The notes beneath the pieces were generated by a model, which saw only the letters and a list, made by a program, of their open reading frames with translations, searched no databases and was not told where the DNA came from. A stretch of DNA of 64,000 nucleotides from assembly GCF_000372725.1 (NCBI RefSeq), contig NW_005198966.1, positions 1 to 64,000 of the forward strand, read 5' to 3'. This DNA is from Emiliania huxleyi CCMP1516. Its lineage: Eukaryota > Haptophyta > Isochrysidales > Noelaerhabdaceae. Position 1 is the first letter of the stretch. Every line of letters begins with the position of its first letter. Positions 9,639 to 19,219 of the stretch are shown here, piece after piece. A program made the translations under genes and the position numbers.

Positions 9639-10883
9639 ATGCTCGAGCGCGTGCAGACGGCCGTGGTCGGCGGCGGCGTCGTGGGTCTCGCCGTCGCTCG
9701 TGCGCTGTCTCGCTCGGGCCGAGAGGTGCTCCTCCTGGAGTCAGAGAGCCTGACCGGCTCGGGCACGTCGTCTCGCAACTCGGAGGTCGTGCACGCCGGC
9801 ATCTACTACACCGCAGGCTCGCTGAAGGCGCGTGCCTGCGTCGAGGGCCGGAGAGCGCTCTACTCCTTCTGCGAGGCGTACGCCGTGCCGTACTCGCGAT
9901 GCGGCAAGCTGCTGGTCGCCACCGAGGAGGGAGAGCTCGCCCAGCTGGACGCGGTCGCGGAGAAGGCGCGCGCCAACGGGCTGAGCGGCAGCGGCGAGGC
10001 TCTCGTCCGCCTGACCTCCGCAGAGGCGGCGCGGCTGGAGCCAGAGGTGCGCTGTGTGGGCGCGCTGCACTCGCCCTCGACAGGCATCGTCGACAGCCAC
10101 GCCTTGATGACGGCGCTGCTGGCGGATGCAGAGCGGCACGGGGCGACGCTAGCGCTCGGCAGCAGCGTGGTGGGGGGGGAGTGCGGTGGCAGCGATGCCG
10201 TGGCGGGCTGCGGCGCCGGGGGGCGCGTGCTGCTTCGTACAGCCGACGGCACCCAGCTCGCATGTGACGAGGTCGTCAACTGTGCGGGACACGGCGCGCC
10301 GCGACTCGCCGCCGCCTTGGGGGGGATGCCGCGCTCGCACGTGCCGGCGGCTCACTTCGCCAAGGGAACCTACTTCGCCCTGAGTGGACGGCCGAGCCCC
10401 TTCCGCGGCCTCGTCTACCCGCTGCCGCAGCAGGCGGGGCTCGGCGTGCACGCCACCGTCGACCTCGCGGGCCGCTGCCGCTTTGGGCCGGACGTCGAGT
10501 GGACGAGCAACGCGGAGGACGTGCAGGTGGACCCGACCCGCGCGGCGGCATTCTACGCCGAGGTGCGAAAGTACTGGCCGGATCTGCCCGACGGCGGCTT
10601 GGTGCCAGACTACGCGGGCGTGCGACCAAAGGCGAGAGCTGAAAGCCTGGCTGGCTGGCTGTCTGGACTGCTGCGAAGAGGCTGCCTGTTTCACAGCCTC
10701 TCGGTGTGAACACAGGTGAGCGGCCGCGGCGAGCCGTCGGCGGATTTTGTGCTGAGCGGGCCGTCGGAGCACGGCGTGGCGGGCTTGGTCCACCTCTTTG
10801 GGATCGAGTCGCCGGGCCTGACCGCCTCGCTTGCCCTCGCGCGCTTGTGCGTCGAGAGCCTCGACCGAGAGAGTGTGAGATAG
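9639..10883 (+). CDS. L2HGDH: L-2-hydroxyglutarate dehydrogenase-like FAD oxidoreductase
   Basis: Exons 9639-10631 and 10716-10883 give 386 residues. The N-terminus has the FAD-binding [12 protein letters not shown] motif. Family hallmarks follow in order: [66 protein letters not shown], and after the intron [16 protein letters not shown]. The known enzyme oxidises L-2-hydroxyglutarate to 2-oxoglutarate, usually in mitochondria. No clear mitochondrial presequence precedes the FAD motif, so location is uncertain. The single 84-bp intron has a GC donor (AAG|GCGAGA) and ends in TGTGAACACAG, like other introns here. Length is normal for the family. Confidence 0.88.
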
Positions 10884-10977
10884 AGCCGTAAAAGAAGCCC
10901 CTTTTCAGGCTTTGTTTCATGTCGGACAGGCTAGAGAGACCTAAAAAGTAACGTAGAGCTAGAGGGTAGGTAAGGTA

Positions 10978-11106
10978 AGGTAAGGTAAACTTCTCCACAC
11001 ACACGAGGTGGTGGGGCAAGGGGGGGCAACCCTCGCGTCTCCACGTCTGACGACAGGAGCCCCACGGCATTCAAAGTGCAAGGCCCAGTGCGCGTGGGTG
11101 AGCGGT
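10978..11106 (-). repeat. dispersed intron-type module, minus copy
   Basis: Read on the minus strand, this runs from GCTCACCCACGCGCACTGG through CCACCTCGTGTGTGTGGAG to a CCTTACCTTACC tract. The same order of motifs at about 85% identity lies on the plus strand at 25606-25752, where it forms the 3' half of an intron. The end motif also appears at 36985-37021, again closing an intron. Here no gene is recognised around it. The rest of 10884-11383 shows nothing else. Confidence 0.7.
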
Positions 11107-11383
11107 GTGGGGCTTTTTCCCCGGAAAGAAAAAGAAAACGGAGGTGGCATCCCATTTCCAAACATGAAACAAGGGCTGGGAGGACAAGGAGGACAGACGT
11201 CTTTATTGCCACGCGCCAAACAATCCCGCTCTCATCTCGCACATCTGCGCACCAATCAGCATCAGCAGCAAGTCCATATCGCCACACGCGACTTCGGGTC
11301 GGCCTCAAAGGGGTCGGTGCCCACGTGCAGCAGGAGGGGTGCGAGAAGCGGGAGCGGCATTCGTTTTGTTGCCAGCCGCGTCC

Positions 11384-12050
11384 TCATACCCCCAAGCGCT
11401 CCGGCGCCCACGCCTCGACCCTCTTGGGCAGCAGCTGGTTCGACAGGTCCTCTCCGTGGCCTAGGCAGCCGTGGCCGCCATGACCCCAGGTGAAGACGGC
11501 GCCGTCGGCGGTGCAAGCGATGCAGTGGAATGCTCCAGCCGACACAGCGACGACGCACTGACCAGCAAAGGCCTCGATCTTCTTGGGCTGCCACTGATGC
11601 GCCGGGTCGCCGTGGCCCAGCCGGCCCCAGTCTCCATCGCCCCAGCTCCAGACGGCGCCGTCGGCGGTGAGGGCGAGGCCGTGGTCGTCCCCTGCCGACA
11701 CGGCGACGACGCGCCGCCCGACCAAGGCCTCGATCTTCTTCGGCAGCGGCTGGTCCTGCCGGTCGCCGTGGCCCAACTTGCCAGAGCCTCCACCACCCCA
11801 GCTCCAGACGGCGCCATCGGCGGTGATGGCGAGGTTGTGGGTCTCTCCAGCCGACGCAACGATCACGCGCCGCCCAGCCAAGGCCTCGATCTTCTTCGGC
11901 AGCGGCTGACTCTGGTAGTCGCCGTGGCCCAACCGGCCAAAGCCTCCCTGGCCCCAGCTCCAAACGGCGCCATCGGCGGTGAGGGCGAGGCTGTGGCCGC
12001 TCGCACCCGACACAGCGACGACGCCGTGCTCTCCTCGAGCGCCGCCGCCA
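11384..12050 (-). pseudogene. 5'-truncated RCC1-repeat gene copy
   Basis: The minus strand encodes four RCC1 blades (repeats of HSLALTADGAVWSWG and GRLGHGD), ending HGEDLSNQLLPKRVEAWAP. That is the same C-terminus as the complete F-box/RCC1 genes at 20234 and 29213. The F-box, linker and first blades are absent. Homology starts abruptly near HGVVAVSGASGHS, just past the stop of the EF-hand gene on the same strand. It has no start codon of its own upstream, so it is probably a truncated duplicate, although a longer spliced gene cannot be excluded. Confidence 0.6.
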
Positions 12051-12092
12051 GCTCCGCCGCCTCCGCCACCGCCAGTGCTGACTCATCCTCAG

Positions 12093-12833
12093 TCAGGCCG
12101 ACTTCTTCTTCCCCACGCCGTCTCCGCCGCTGTTCGCCAACTTCGCCGCCGCCGCCGCCGACGACGACGCCTGCTCCTCGACGATCAGCTCCGCCTGTTG
12201 ACACCCACGAGTGTGAAGAGAGGCCATTCACGGCAGCGGCATTCGCTCTCCAGCAGCCGGCTGCCTGCAGGCTCTCGGCAAGCTTGGCCGCCAGCTCTGC
12301 GTCCGCTTTGCTCTGAAGCGTGCGGGCGAGGCGGGCATCCCGCTCCTATGAGGAGATGTGGGGGAGATATGTCCGGTGCAATGTCAGGGTGTCGTACCGC
12401 ATTTTACTTAATCTCACACTGCTGAATACAGCTGAATACGTGTCCTCTCGAGTGCTAGATACGTATTCAGCTTCTACTTTCTCGCTCCGATGCCACCGAC
12501 TCTGGCTTCTCCGATGATACCGCCTCGGCGCCGCTCGAGCCGGGCACGCCCTTTGGCGAGAGAGCTGAGTCGTACCCAAGCGCACGCAGATCGGCCCACG
12601 TGTCCTCCGGCCGCGCCATCGTCTGCAGCTGCATCATCTCGAGAAAGCCGCGGCGCGTGAGCCTGCCCTGCCCGTTCGTGGTGAACTCGCCCACCTGCGA
12701 GAGCTCCGCCTCGCCGAACTCCTCGCCGCCGTTGCACGTGCGCGCGAAAGACTGAAGTTCTGCCGTCGACCAGGCGCCGTCCACGTCGGCGTCGAAGCGG
12801 CAGAAGACCTCGCCTAAAATCGCGGCGCGCGTC
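12093..12833 (-). CDS. EF-hand protein, C-terminal exons
   Basis: Exons 12833-12488, 12345-12265 and 12194-12093 join in frame. The first encodes an EF-hand-like segment (FCRFDADVDGAWSTAEL, then ARTCNG) and a conserved stretch LTRRGFLEMMQLQT...WADLRALGYD, seen in protist EF-hand proteins. The tail is acidic, alanine-rich and ends KKKSA. The first intron seems to use a GA donor within a duplicated GAGCG(A/G)GA and contains part of an introner. The second uses a GC donor and contains GTGAATGGC...TTCAC, a small hairpin. Upstream exons with the start were not found between 12834 and 13070. Probably calcium-responsive, but partner and role are unknown. Confidence 0.6.
12346..12487 (-). mobile_element. 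introner copy B, partial
   Basis: This intron begins within GAGCGAGA, copied as GAGCGGGA after the acceptor. It holds the left part of the MITE-like family on the minus strand (TAGAAGCTGAATACG, then CTCGAGAGGACACG) but then diverges and ends in CCTCATAG. It therefore looks like a truncated or hybrid copy. Confidence 0.6.
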
Positions 12834-12969
12834 CTGTCCGAGCCTGACTGTTGTTCATCTTTCTACATACATACATGGCGCGCCGGTCGTGGTGTCGAAC
12901 GCTTAACCCTGGTAGGTGGGATTGTCCAAAATACGTCAGCCTCGCACGCCTAGAGCTAGGTCTGACACC

Positions 12970-13040
12970 CGACCGCCCCCCCCTCCCTAATATTAACCGG
13001 CGAGAGCACATTTTGGCCGGCTAATGTTAGGGAGGGGAGG
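12970..13040. repeat. inverted repeat between divergent genes
   Basis: CCCTCCCTAATATTAACCGG and its near complement CCGGCTAATGTTAGGGAGGG flank a loop of about 15 bases. The stem is about 20 bp with two mismatches. It lies between the EF-hand gene (-) and the BTB gene (+). It could form a cruciform or be a small fold-back element. Function is unknown. Confidence 0.7.
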
Positions 13041-13074
13041 CCGAAAAACGCATATTTTTGTCCAACTAGCAGGG

Positions 13075-13265
13075 CGCATAATAAATTCTTTTCCCCTGTC
13101 CAGCGTCCACCCAACGCGACTCTGAGGTGCACCGCCGAGGCGTCCGAGGCACAAAGGCGAAATCGAATTCTTTTCCCCGTGGTGTACCTGTGTTAGTGCC
13201 AGTGCGAGCCAGTCCCGTGCCCAGTGTTGTGCGAGGGATCGCGACTAAAAATTCTTTTCCCCGAG
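13075..13265 (+). promoter_or_regulatory. repeated AATTCTTTTCCCC module before the BTB gene
   Basis: Three copies of AATTCTTTTCCCC (about 13083, 13167 and 13250) are separated by the phrase GTGTTAGTGCCAGTGCG and by GTTGTGCGAGGGAT. The last copy ends about 27 bases before the start codon at 13290. The same ordered phrases occur at 50498-50600 and 58440-58660, with shorter versions at 19441 and 20210. It behaves like a recurrent promoter or 5' leader, though it could also be the end of a dispersed repeat. Confidence 0.5.
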
Positions 13266-13289
13266 CCCTGCTTTGCCACTGACCAGGTG

Positions 13290-15648
13290 ATGGCGCCCAA
13301 GCGGCAGCGCAGCGCAGCACCAGCTGCAGCGCCTGTCCACACCGGCCGTGTCGTACTCGATGTCGGCGGCACTCGCTTCGTTTCATCGCGCTCGACGCTC
13401 GAGGGTGCCTCCTCCTACTTTCGCTCACTCCTCGTGCGGTGGAGCCCGGTGCGCCAACACAGACGCCGCAAGCTGCCCGGCGTGCACTCTGAGACCGCTC
13501 TGCCATCCCTCCTTATCACCGTGCGGCACGCGAGGATTGCCGTGCCGCCGCTCCACGTCCGCACGCGTCTCTCCTGCAGGCGACGCCGGACGATCCGATC
13601 TTCCTCGACTGCGACGCCGACGCGTTTGGCGTGCTGCTCTCGCACATGCGCGTGCCGTCATGCGTGCTGCTGCCGCCCGGCGACGTCGGCCTCGCCACCC
13701 GCGTGTTGCTGCTCGCTGAGTACCTCGGCCTCGACGGATTTCTCACGGCGATCAAGGCGAGGGCCTACTCGCACATGCACAGCAGCTGCAGCACCGCCAC
13801 CGACGCCGCAGCGGCCACAGCCTTCGACGAGGAGGCGGGAGGCCTGCAGCAGGCCATCGATAAGCGGCTGCTGCCGGCTCGCTTCTTCGCGCCGGAGCCG
13901 CCGCCGCCGCCGCCACCGCCAGAGGCCACCGAGCCGCAGCAGCTCCTCGCCGCGCCGGGCGCTTTTCTTTTTTTGACGGCGGGCGGCATGTCGTTGTTAG
14001 GCGACCGTTCAGACGCTCATCCCGGCGGCAGGCTTCACCGCAATCTTCGCAGACGACGAGATCGACCTCGACGACGATCTCCCGCAGGATCTCCCGACAC
14101 CTCCCCACACCTCCCCATCTCTCGCCATATCTCGCCAGATCTCCCCAGATCTCCCCAGATCTCCGGCCGCAGGTGCACTCGGTGCACCGCGTGGTCTCGC
14201 TCGCTCTGGTGCAGCTGGCCGACGGCAGCCGCGAGGTGGACGCGCTGATCCAGCCAAACAACAACGAGCTTGAGCCGCGCGGAGGAGAGCGCACGAGGTC
14301 GCAGATGGTGCTGGCCTCTGAGCACGCGCGCGACATCCCGTGGGTGCACTGGGTGCTGCGCCCCCACCCTACGGCCACAGGACCGAACCCACGCTGGGTT
14401 CGAGACCCTGGAGTGTATGGTACTAGGTGCTCAGCCCCACCCTACGGCCACAGGACCGAACCCACGCTGGGTTCGAGACCCTGGAGTGTATGGTACCAGG
14501 TGCTCAGCCCGGCGCGGCTGCCCTCCCTCCTCTCGATTGCGCCCGGTACCGTCCGTGGCCGCTGGGTCACTCCCTCCCTACGAGCGGGCCGAGCTGTGAA
14601 CGGCGTCTCTTCACGGCTGCAGCTGTGAACAGGTGAAGCCGGGTCACTCCCTCCCTTCCAGCGGGCCGAGCTGTGAACGGCGTCTCTTCACGGCTGCAGG
14701 TGTGAACAGGTGAAGCCCGCGTTCGAGCAGGCCGACTTGGGCAGGGCGATCGAGATCGCACACGGCGCGGTGACGGTGGGCGGCGTGCGGCGGCGCGTGG
14801 ACTGGGAGGGGGAGGTTCCCGGCGATTTGGCCGGTACCATACACACCGTCACGAGCGAGTGCGGTGTGAACGGCGTCTCTTCACGGCTGCAGCTGTGAGC
14901 AGGCACCATACACACCGTCACGAGCGAGTGCGGTGTGAACGGCGTCTCTTCACGGCTGCAGCTGTGAGCAGGCACCATACACACCGTCACGAGCGAGTGC
15001 GGTGTGAACGGCGTCTCTTCACGGCTGCTGCTGTGAGCAGGCACCATACACACCGTCACGAGCGAGTGCCGCGGCGACGTGATCGTCCGGCGGGCCGATG
15101 ACACCTACAGCTGCTTTTGCAACCCGAGCGCCGCGCCCACCGACGCCGCCGAGGCCGACATCGCCTTTGCCGAGGTGATGGGCCCGACTTGTCGGGACGG
15201 AATCTCGCGCAATCTCGGGGTGATCTCGTGCAATCTCGCCAGGTGATGGACCCGACGTCGGAATCTCGCGCAATCTCGGGGTGATCTCGTGCAATCTCGC
15301 CAGGTGATGGACCCGACGTCGGAATCTCGCGCAATCTCGGGGTGATCTCGTTCAATCTCGCCAGGTGATGGACCCGACTTCGGGACGGAATCTCGCGCAA
15401 TCTCGGGGTGATCTCGTGCAATCTCGCCAGGTGATGGACCCCACGTCGGGCGGCGACTCGCTGCGGGCGCGCTTTCTCGTGCCGGTGACGGGCGTCGGGC
15501 GTCGGGACGGAATCTCGCGCAATCTCGGGGTGATCTCGTGCAATCTCGTTAGGTGACGGGCTCGGGCGTCGGGACGGAGAAGGAGCTGACGCTGGCCGAC
15601 GTGCGCAACATCGCGATGGGCGAGCGGCGCGTCTGCGGCGTCACCTAA
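13290..15648 (+). CDS. BTB/T1-domain protein with nine exons
   Basis: Exons 13290-13433, 13580-13951, 14013-14087, 14173-14352, 14500-14565, 14710-14833, 15041-15174, 15431-15484 and 15553-15648 sum to 414 residues in frame. Exon 1 opens a BTB/T1 fold (VVLDVGGTRFVSSRSTL, SYFRSLL). Exon 2 completes it (DPIFLDCDADAFGVLL, LAEYLGLDGFL). The rest (FTAIFADDEIDLDDDL, REVDALIQPNNNELEP, DTYSCFCNPSAAP) is not recognised. BTB proteins of this type often act as adaptors or in cullin-3 ligases, but that is inference. Introns use GT, one GC (13952) and apparently one GA (14088) donor. Five of the eight are tandem duplications of exon-bearing units. The TAA at 15646 fits the end of a coding-like exon. Confidence 0.72.
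14353..14499 (+). repeat. intron with two tandem units of about 70 bp
   Basis: The phrase CTACGGCCACAGGACCGAAC through CTGGAGTGTATGGTAC occurs twice in tandem. The intron starts GTGCTGCGCCC and the following exon starts GTGCTCAGCCC, again copying the exon start. It makes a GT-AG intron of 147 bp. Confidence 0.8.
14566..14709 (+). repeat. intron with two tandem units carrying a hairpin
   Basis: Two units of about 70 bp each contain GTCACTCCCTCCCT, the palindromic GTGAACGGCGTCTCTTCAC and an end CTG(C)AG(C/G)TGTGAACAG. That hairpin plus the TGTGAACAG end recurs in introns at 4934, 10632, 12195, 14834 and, in weaker form, 45204. Confidence 0.75.
14834..15040 (+). repeat. intron made of three 69-bp tandem units
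   Basis: A 207-bp intron consists of three units beginning with the next exon's start (ACCATACACACCGTCACGAG) and ending in GTGAGCAG. The first unit starts GT and later units start GC, so an ancestral single intron seems to have been amplified twice. The join restores LAGTIHTVTSECRGD. Confidence 0.85.
15175..15552 (+). repeat. tandem GTGATGGACCC/AATCTCGG units forming two introns
   Basis: Four units of about 59-67 bp (GTGATGG(A/G)CCCGAC, then AATCTCGCGCAATCTCGG, ending CTCGCCAG) form the intron 15175-15430. A related single unit forms the intron 15485-15552, with GTGACGGGC duplicated at both ends. A short 18-codon exon sits between them. Confidence 0.8.
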
Positions 15649-16279
15649 GGCAGAGGTACATCGCCGACGCGTTTCTTTTTCTAGGCGAGCGGCGCTTCTA
15701 CGGCTTCACGGGCGTGGCACGAGCGTGACAGCCACTGCCGCCGCGGGCCGCGCACACGCGCGATGCCATTCACCCTCCCGCCTCCGCGACTTCGTCGTAT
15801 GTGGACCGGAGGCTTGCCGGTGCATTTGCCGAGTGAGCGCGAGCCGCATTAGAGATTAGTGGCCATGGGCTCAGCAGCCGCGAGCGAGCAGCGCACGCGC
15901 AGCGCTTTTTTTATGTATGCAAAGAGGGACGGCTCGATTGGACGGAGGGTTGTGACGGCGGAGTTGACGTCTCCGTCGGTCGTAGCGGCGTCGGCGGCGC
16001 CCGAGGGCGCGGCGTGGCTGGTCTCATGGGTCTAGATCGTCGCTCTGTTGACTCGCTGCAGTGGCTGGGTGGGTGCTCCTACCCGCGGAAGGGGTGTCTG
16101 TGCGTCTGTCTGACTGTCTGTTGATTGACACTGCCTACAAGCGCCAAAACGCCCTACCTACCAACCTATTGCTGTTGCTGCCCCTATTGCCGAGGCAGTG
16201 TCCCGTATACACGCGCGCTCTCTATACTCCAAGAACTCGCTCTGTCACGCTGTCACTCTCCTCGGCGGAGCGCCGTGCA
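15649..16279. other. intergenic between convergent genes
   Basis: No supported gene was found. The first 100 bases after the BTB stop repeat the phrase GGCGAGCGGCGC(G/T)TCT, which suggests one more decayed duplicate of the terminal exon. Otherwise it is unremarkable. Confidence 0.35.
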
Positions 16280-19219
16280 TCAAGCGCTATCTCCCTTGCT
16301 GCTACTCACGTCGCGGTCGGAGTGGTTTGTGCCCCTCGCCTTGCTTGCTGCTCCATCGGTAGCTGCCTCAATTGCGTCAGTTGTGGACATCCACTTCGTC
16401 TGCTCCTCTGCAATGATGCTTTCCGACCGGAGGACGAAGCGACTGATGTTGGTGACGCTCACCTTCTGCACATCGGTGAGCGAGTCCCACCAAAGTAGGT
16501 TGTCCTTCAGTCCAGAAATGAGCCGCGAATACCGTTCGACCTTGTGCTCGACGTCTGAAAACTCCGTCCACGACGTGGTTGCAAATACGGCGGCAGTTGC
16601 GATGGTCACGAGGGAGGAGAGGTTGTATCTCGACAGAACCGTTGCCGTCCCGGAGAGCAGCAGAATGAGAATCTTCAACAGCAGGCCGCGCCAAGTGTAC
16701 TGTGGGACTCGCTTCTCATAGAAAGCCATCGTCGGCCGCACGCGCAGGGCGATATACTTACTCGCATCCAATGGCGATTGATGATCGTCGCAGCCCGCTT
16801 CCGGATGGCCTCTCCTCTGGAAGTGTCGCATGTGTCGTGAGGGCAGTCGCCGCTGCAAGTTGGTTGTGGCGATGGCCGAGCTGGTCATGATCTGTTGACG
16901 CCAAGCTGTGACCTTCTCGCAGAGAGCGTTCTCAGGGCGCGCCTGGTCGCGTCCGGTCTCGTCGACTGCAAACGGACCGGTGCGTGTGCGATAGCACCAA
17001 ATTATGGACTGCATGGCGTTAGCGGACGAGCGAAGCTTGCGCCAGCGCGTCCGTGGATTGAGCATAGAGTCGAGCGAGATCACCAAGTTCACAGAAATGG
17101 AGATAAAGAACGCAGTCTGGGCAAACATAGATGCATCTGAGCGCTCAAAGAGCAACGCGACAAGATCGTCGTCTCCCGAGCTGTCTGTCTCGTTACCAGA
17201 TTCCAGCGGAGGGAGATCAGACATGGTAGCGAGAACGACGATGATGAACGCAAGCAGCAGCTGCAAAGCAAAGAGGAGCTTGCAGACCAGCTTGTATCGC
17301 CGTGCAAGCATTGTGGCCGCGTCATGGTCAGTCCAAGCGGCCTGCAATAGGCGTAGGCCCTCGAGTGGGTTGCTTGTCGGCAGTCGGTCAATCTGCACAA
17401 GCTGGTCGACCAGCTCGACGATGTCCTTATGCGCACTGTCAGCAATATTGGTGGCGTACACGTTCTCCGAGCTGAGAAGGAGGCGCGCATACGTGCTGAA
17501 CGCGCGCATACGCTCCGTATACGCGTGTGAATACGTGCCTTGCATCTTGGGCTGCGATTCAATCTTCGGAAGCAAACTCCAAGCATCGGCAAAGAGTCGC
17601 GTTGCGAGCCATTCCGCCGTCTCAGTGACCTGCTCTGGCGTTGCATCGCTCAACCTCTCTCCTCCATCGAAAGTGGATATTTCTCTACCATCTTCCGCCA
17701 ATGCAATCGCTTTGTAGAGCGGCGTGCCCATGGCAGATGACGCTCGCCGGCCCTCGCTGGTCGAAGTGATGCCATCTCCGAAAAGCATCTCCTTGAGGTA
17801 CGCGATGACGCAGACATCCATCGTCTCGCAAAGCCCTTGATTCAGAAGTGCTGTGCTCGTTCGCACGATCTCCGCCTTTCCCTTTTCGATGAGGAGGTTG
17901 CGCCGCGATAAGACGGCTTCGTCTGCAACGTAGCCGGCCTCGCCGTGAGATATTCCGAGCAGGTCTGTCGCAGTGACTGCCGCCGTTGTTGTCAGCGTGC
18001 GCACGGCATCGATGCCGGCCTCAATGCCAGCCTCAATCATAGTTGCGGACCGCTGCCGCAGCAACCCGCTTGGCCGGGGCGCCCGTGCCGCGTCGATATC
18101 AGGACGCACCGGACTTGCTGGCTCAGGAACGTGCCGGTGACGCACATCGAGAAGCAGGACCGGCACGTTGGTCATCGCTCGAATGCTCGTCATTCTGAGG
18201 CTGTGCGCTGACGGAGAACCGACGAGCCCTTTCATGCTCGCGCCAGTGCGCACTGCAAGTCCGGGCAGGACGTTCGAGAGGTGAGATATCAGCGCGTTCA
18301 GCAGGCTGGCGAGAGGTCCGGGGTCGAATGACCCCGTTTTCGCGTTGATGCAGTCCGCAAGGATGAAGCAGGTACCATTCGGATCGAGGTCGTGGGCACG
18401 ATAACTCATCCCCTCGCTGGCGTCTCCCATCGTCTTCTTGTACACCTCGATCATCTTCGCGTCGCGTGCCGCCCACGCCTTGCAAGCGCTGCGAATGTGC
18501 AGCCAGTGGGCCTTCATGTTCGGATTGTGATAGAAGGCGATCGTGGAGTTAGAGACGCTCAGAACAGTGAACGGTGGCGGCCCGTTCCACTGGCTCCGCA
18601 TGACAGCATACATGCGCGTGAAGGCGGCGGATAGTGCACACTCGCAATGCGCGGCATTGCAAAGCACGATCGCGTTCGTCCTTGCAGCGAGCGGGATCAG
18701 CACGTTCGACATGAACAAGTCCAGCCTGTTCTCAACTTCGCGCTCGGCCTCCACCGACAGGAACGGTGCCCGCTCATGCACAAGACCGGGCCAATCGAGC
18801 ATGTTTGCATCCTCAAAGAATTCGGCCGCGTGCGAGCGTAAGAACTCGCTAAATCCCGCCGACTTTTGGATCTCGATCACAAGGTGCGGCTTTCGGTCCA
18901 TTTCAAACGCCTCAAGCATCCGCTCAATGCTCTTCTGGTTGCTTGCGATGAACTCCGCTTGCGCATTTGTGAGAAAGAGGACTTTGCACTGGCCGTCGTC
19001 GATCTCCTCCACCATGTTGAACATAGTTCGCGCCTTGATTTCCGCCAGCTGTTCATATCGCTGGGTCGCATCACTTTCATCATCAGGCAAGGCCACGAGT
19101 TCATTGATCGACGAGCGCTTTCGCATGAGCGGTGGTTGATCTCCACGATCATCGGACGGTTCTTCGCTGCCAACTAAATCGTCTCCGTCGCGGGGCATTG
19201 GATGAACGCGTGCCGACAT
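16280..19219 (-). CDS. large intronless membrane protein with SLATT-like region
   Basis: One uninterrupted 979-residue frame starts at ATG 19219. Residues 1 to about 300 include a Rossmann-like stretch (TNAIVLCNAAHCECALS, PFTVLSVSNSTIAFY) that could be a divergent SLOG/LSDAT-type fold. A first hydrophobic pair (LLFALQLLLAFIIVVLAT, FFISISVNLVISL, about residues 645-725) is followed by LNPRTRWRKLRSSANAM. A second pair (LLLKILILLLSGTATVL, VTIATAAVFATTSW, about 843-887) is followed by a charged helical tail. Two-helix units with this tail resemble SLATT/DUF4231 proteins, which in bacteria are nucleotide-signal effectors that act at membranes. That assignment is my inference and needs profile searching. 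Unlike its neighbours it has no introns and a lower GC content, which suggests retroposition or transfer. Confidence 0.7.
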   Translation of the reverse strand: MSARVHPMPRDGDDLVGSEEPSDDRGDQPPLMRKRSSINELVALPDDESDATQRYEQLAEIKARTMFNMVEEIDDGQCKVLFLTNAQAEFIASNQKSIERMLEAFEMDRKPHLVIEIQKSAGFSEFLRSHAAEFFEDANMLDWPGLVHERAPFLSVEAEREVENRLDLFMSNVLIPLAARTNAIVLCNAAHCECALSAAFTRMYAVMRSQWNGPPPFTVLSVSNSTIAFYHNPNMKAHWLHIRSACKAWAARDAKMIEVYKKTMGDASEGMSYRAHDLDPNGTCFILADCINAKTGSFDPGPLASLLNALISHLSNVLPGLAVRTGASMKGLVGSPSAHSLRMTSIRAMTNVPVLLLDVRHRHVPEPASPVRPDIDAARAPRPSGLLRQRSATMIEAGIEAGIDAVRTLTTTAAVTATDLLGISHGEAGYVADEAVLSRRNLLIEKGKAEIVRTSTALLNQGLCETMDVCVIAYLKEMLFGDGITSTSEGRRASSAMGTPLYKAIALAEDGREISTFDGGERLSDATPEQVTETAEWLATRLFADAWSLLPKIESQPKMQGTYSHAYTERMRAFSTYARLLLSSENVYATNIADSAHKDIVELVDQLVQIDRLPTSNPLEGLRLLQAAWTDHDAATMLARRYKLVCKLLFALQLLLAFIIVVLATMSDLPPLESGNETDSSGDDDLVALLFERSDASMFAQTAFFISISVNLVISLDSMLNPRTRWRKLRSSANAMQSIIWCYRTRTGPFAVDETGRDQARPENALCEKVTAWRQQIMTSSAIATTNLQRRLPSRHMRHFQRRGHPEAGCDDHQSPLDASKYIALRVRPTMAFYEKRVPQYTWRGLLLKILILLLSGTATVLSRYNLSSLVTIATAAVFATTSWTEFSDVEHKVERYSRLISGLKDNLLWWDSLTDVQKVSVTNISRFVLRSESIIAEEQTKWMSTTDAIEAATDGAASKARGTNHSDRDVSSSKGDSA

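Noticed and set aside
14398-14420. GGGTTCGAGACCC looks like a tRNA T-arm.
   Set aside because: No acceptor, D or anticodon arms fit around it. It lies in a duplicated intron unit.
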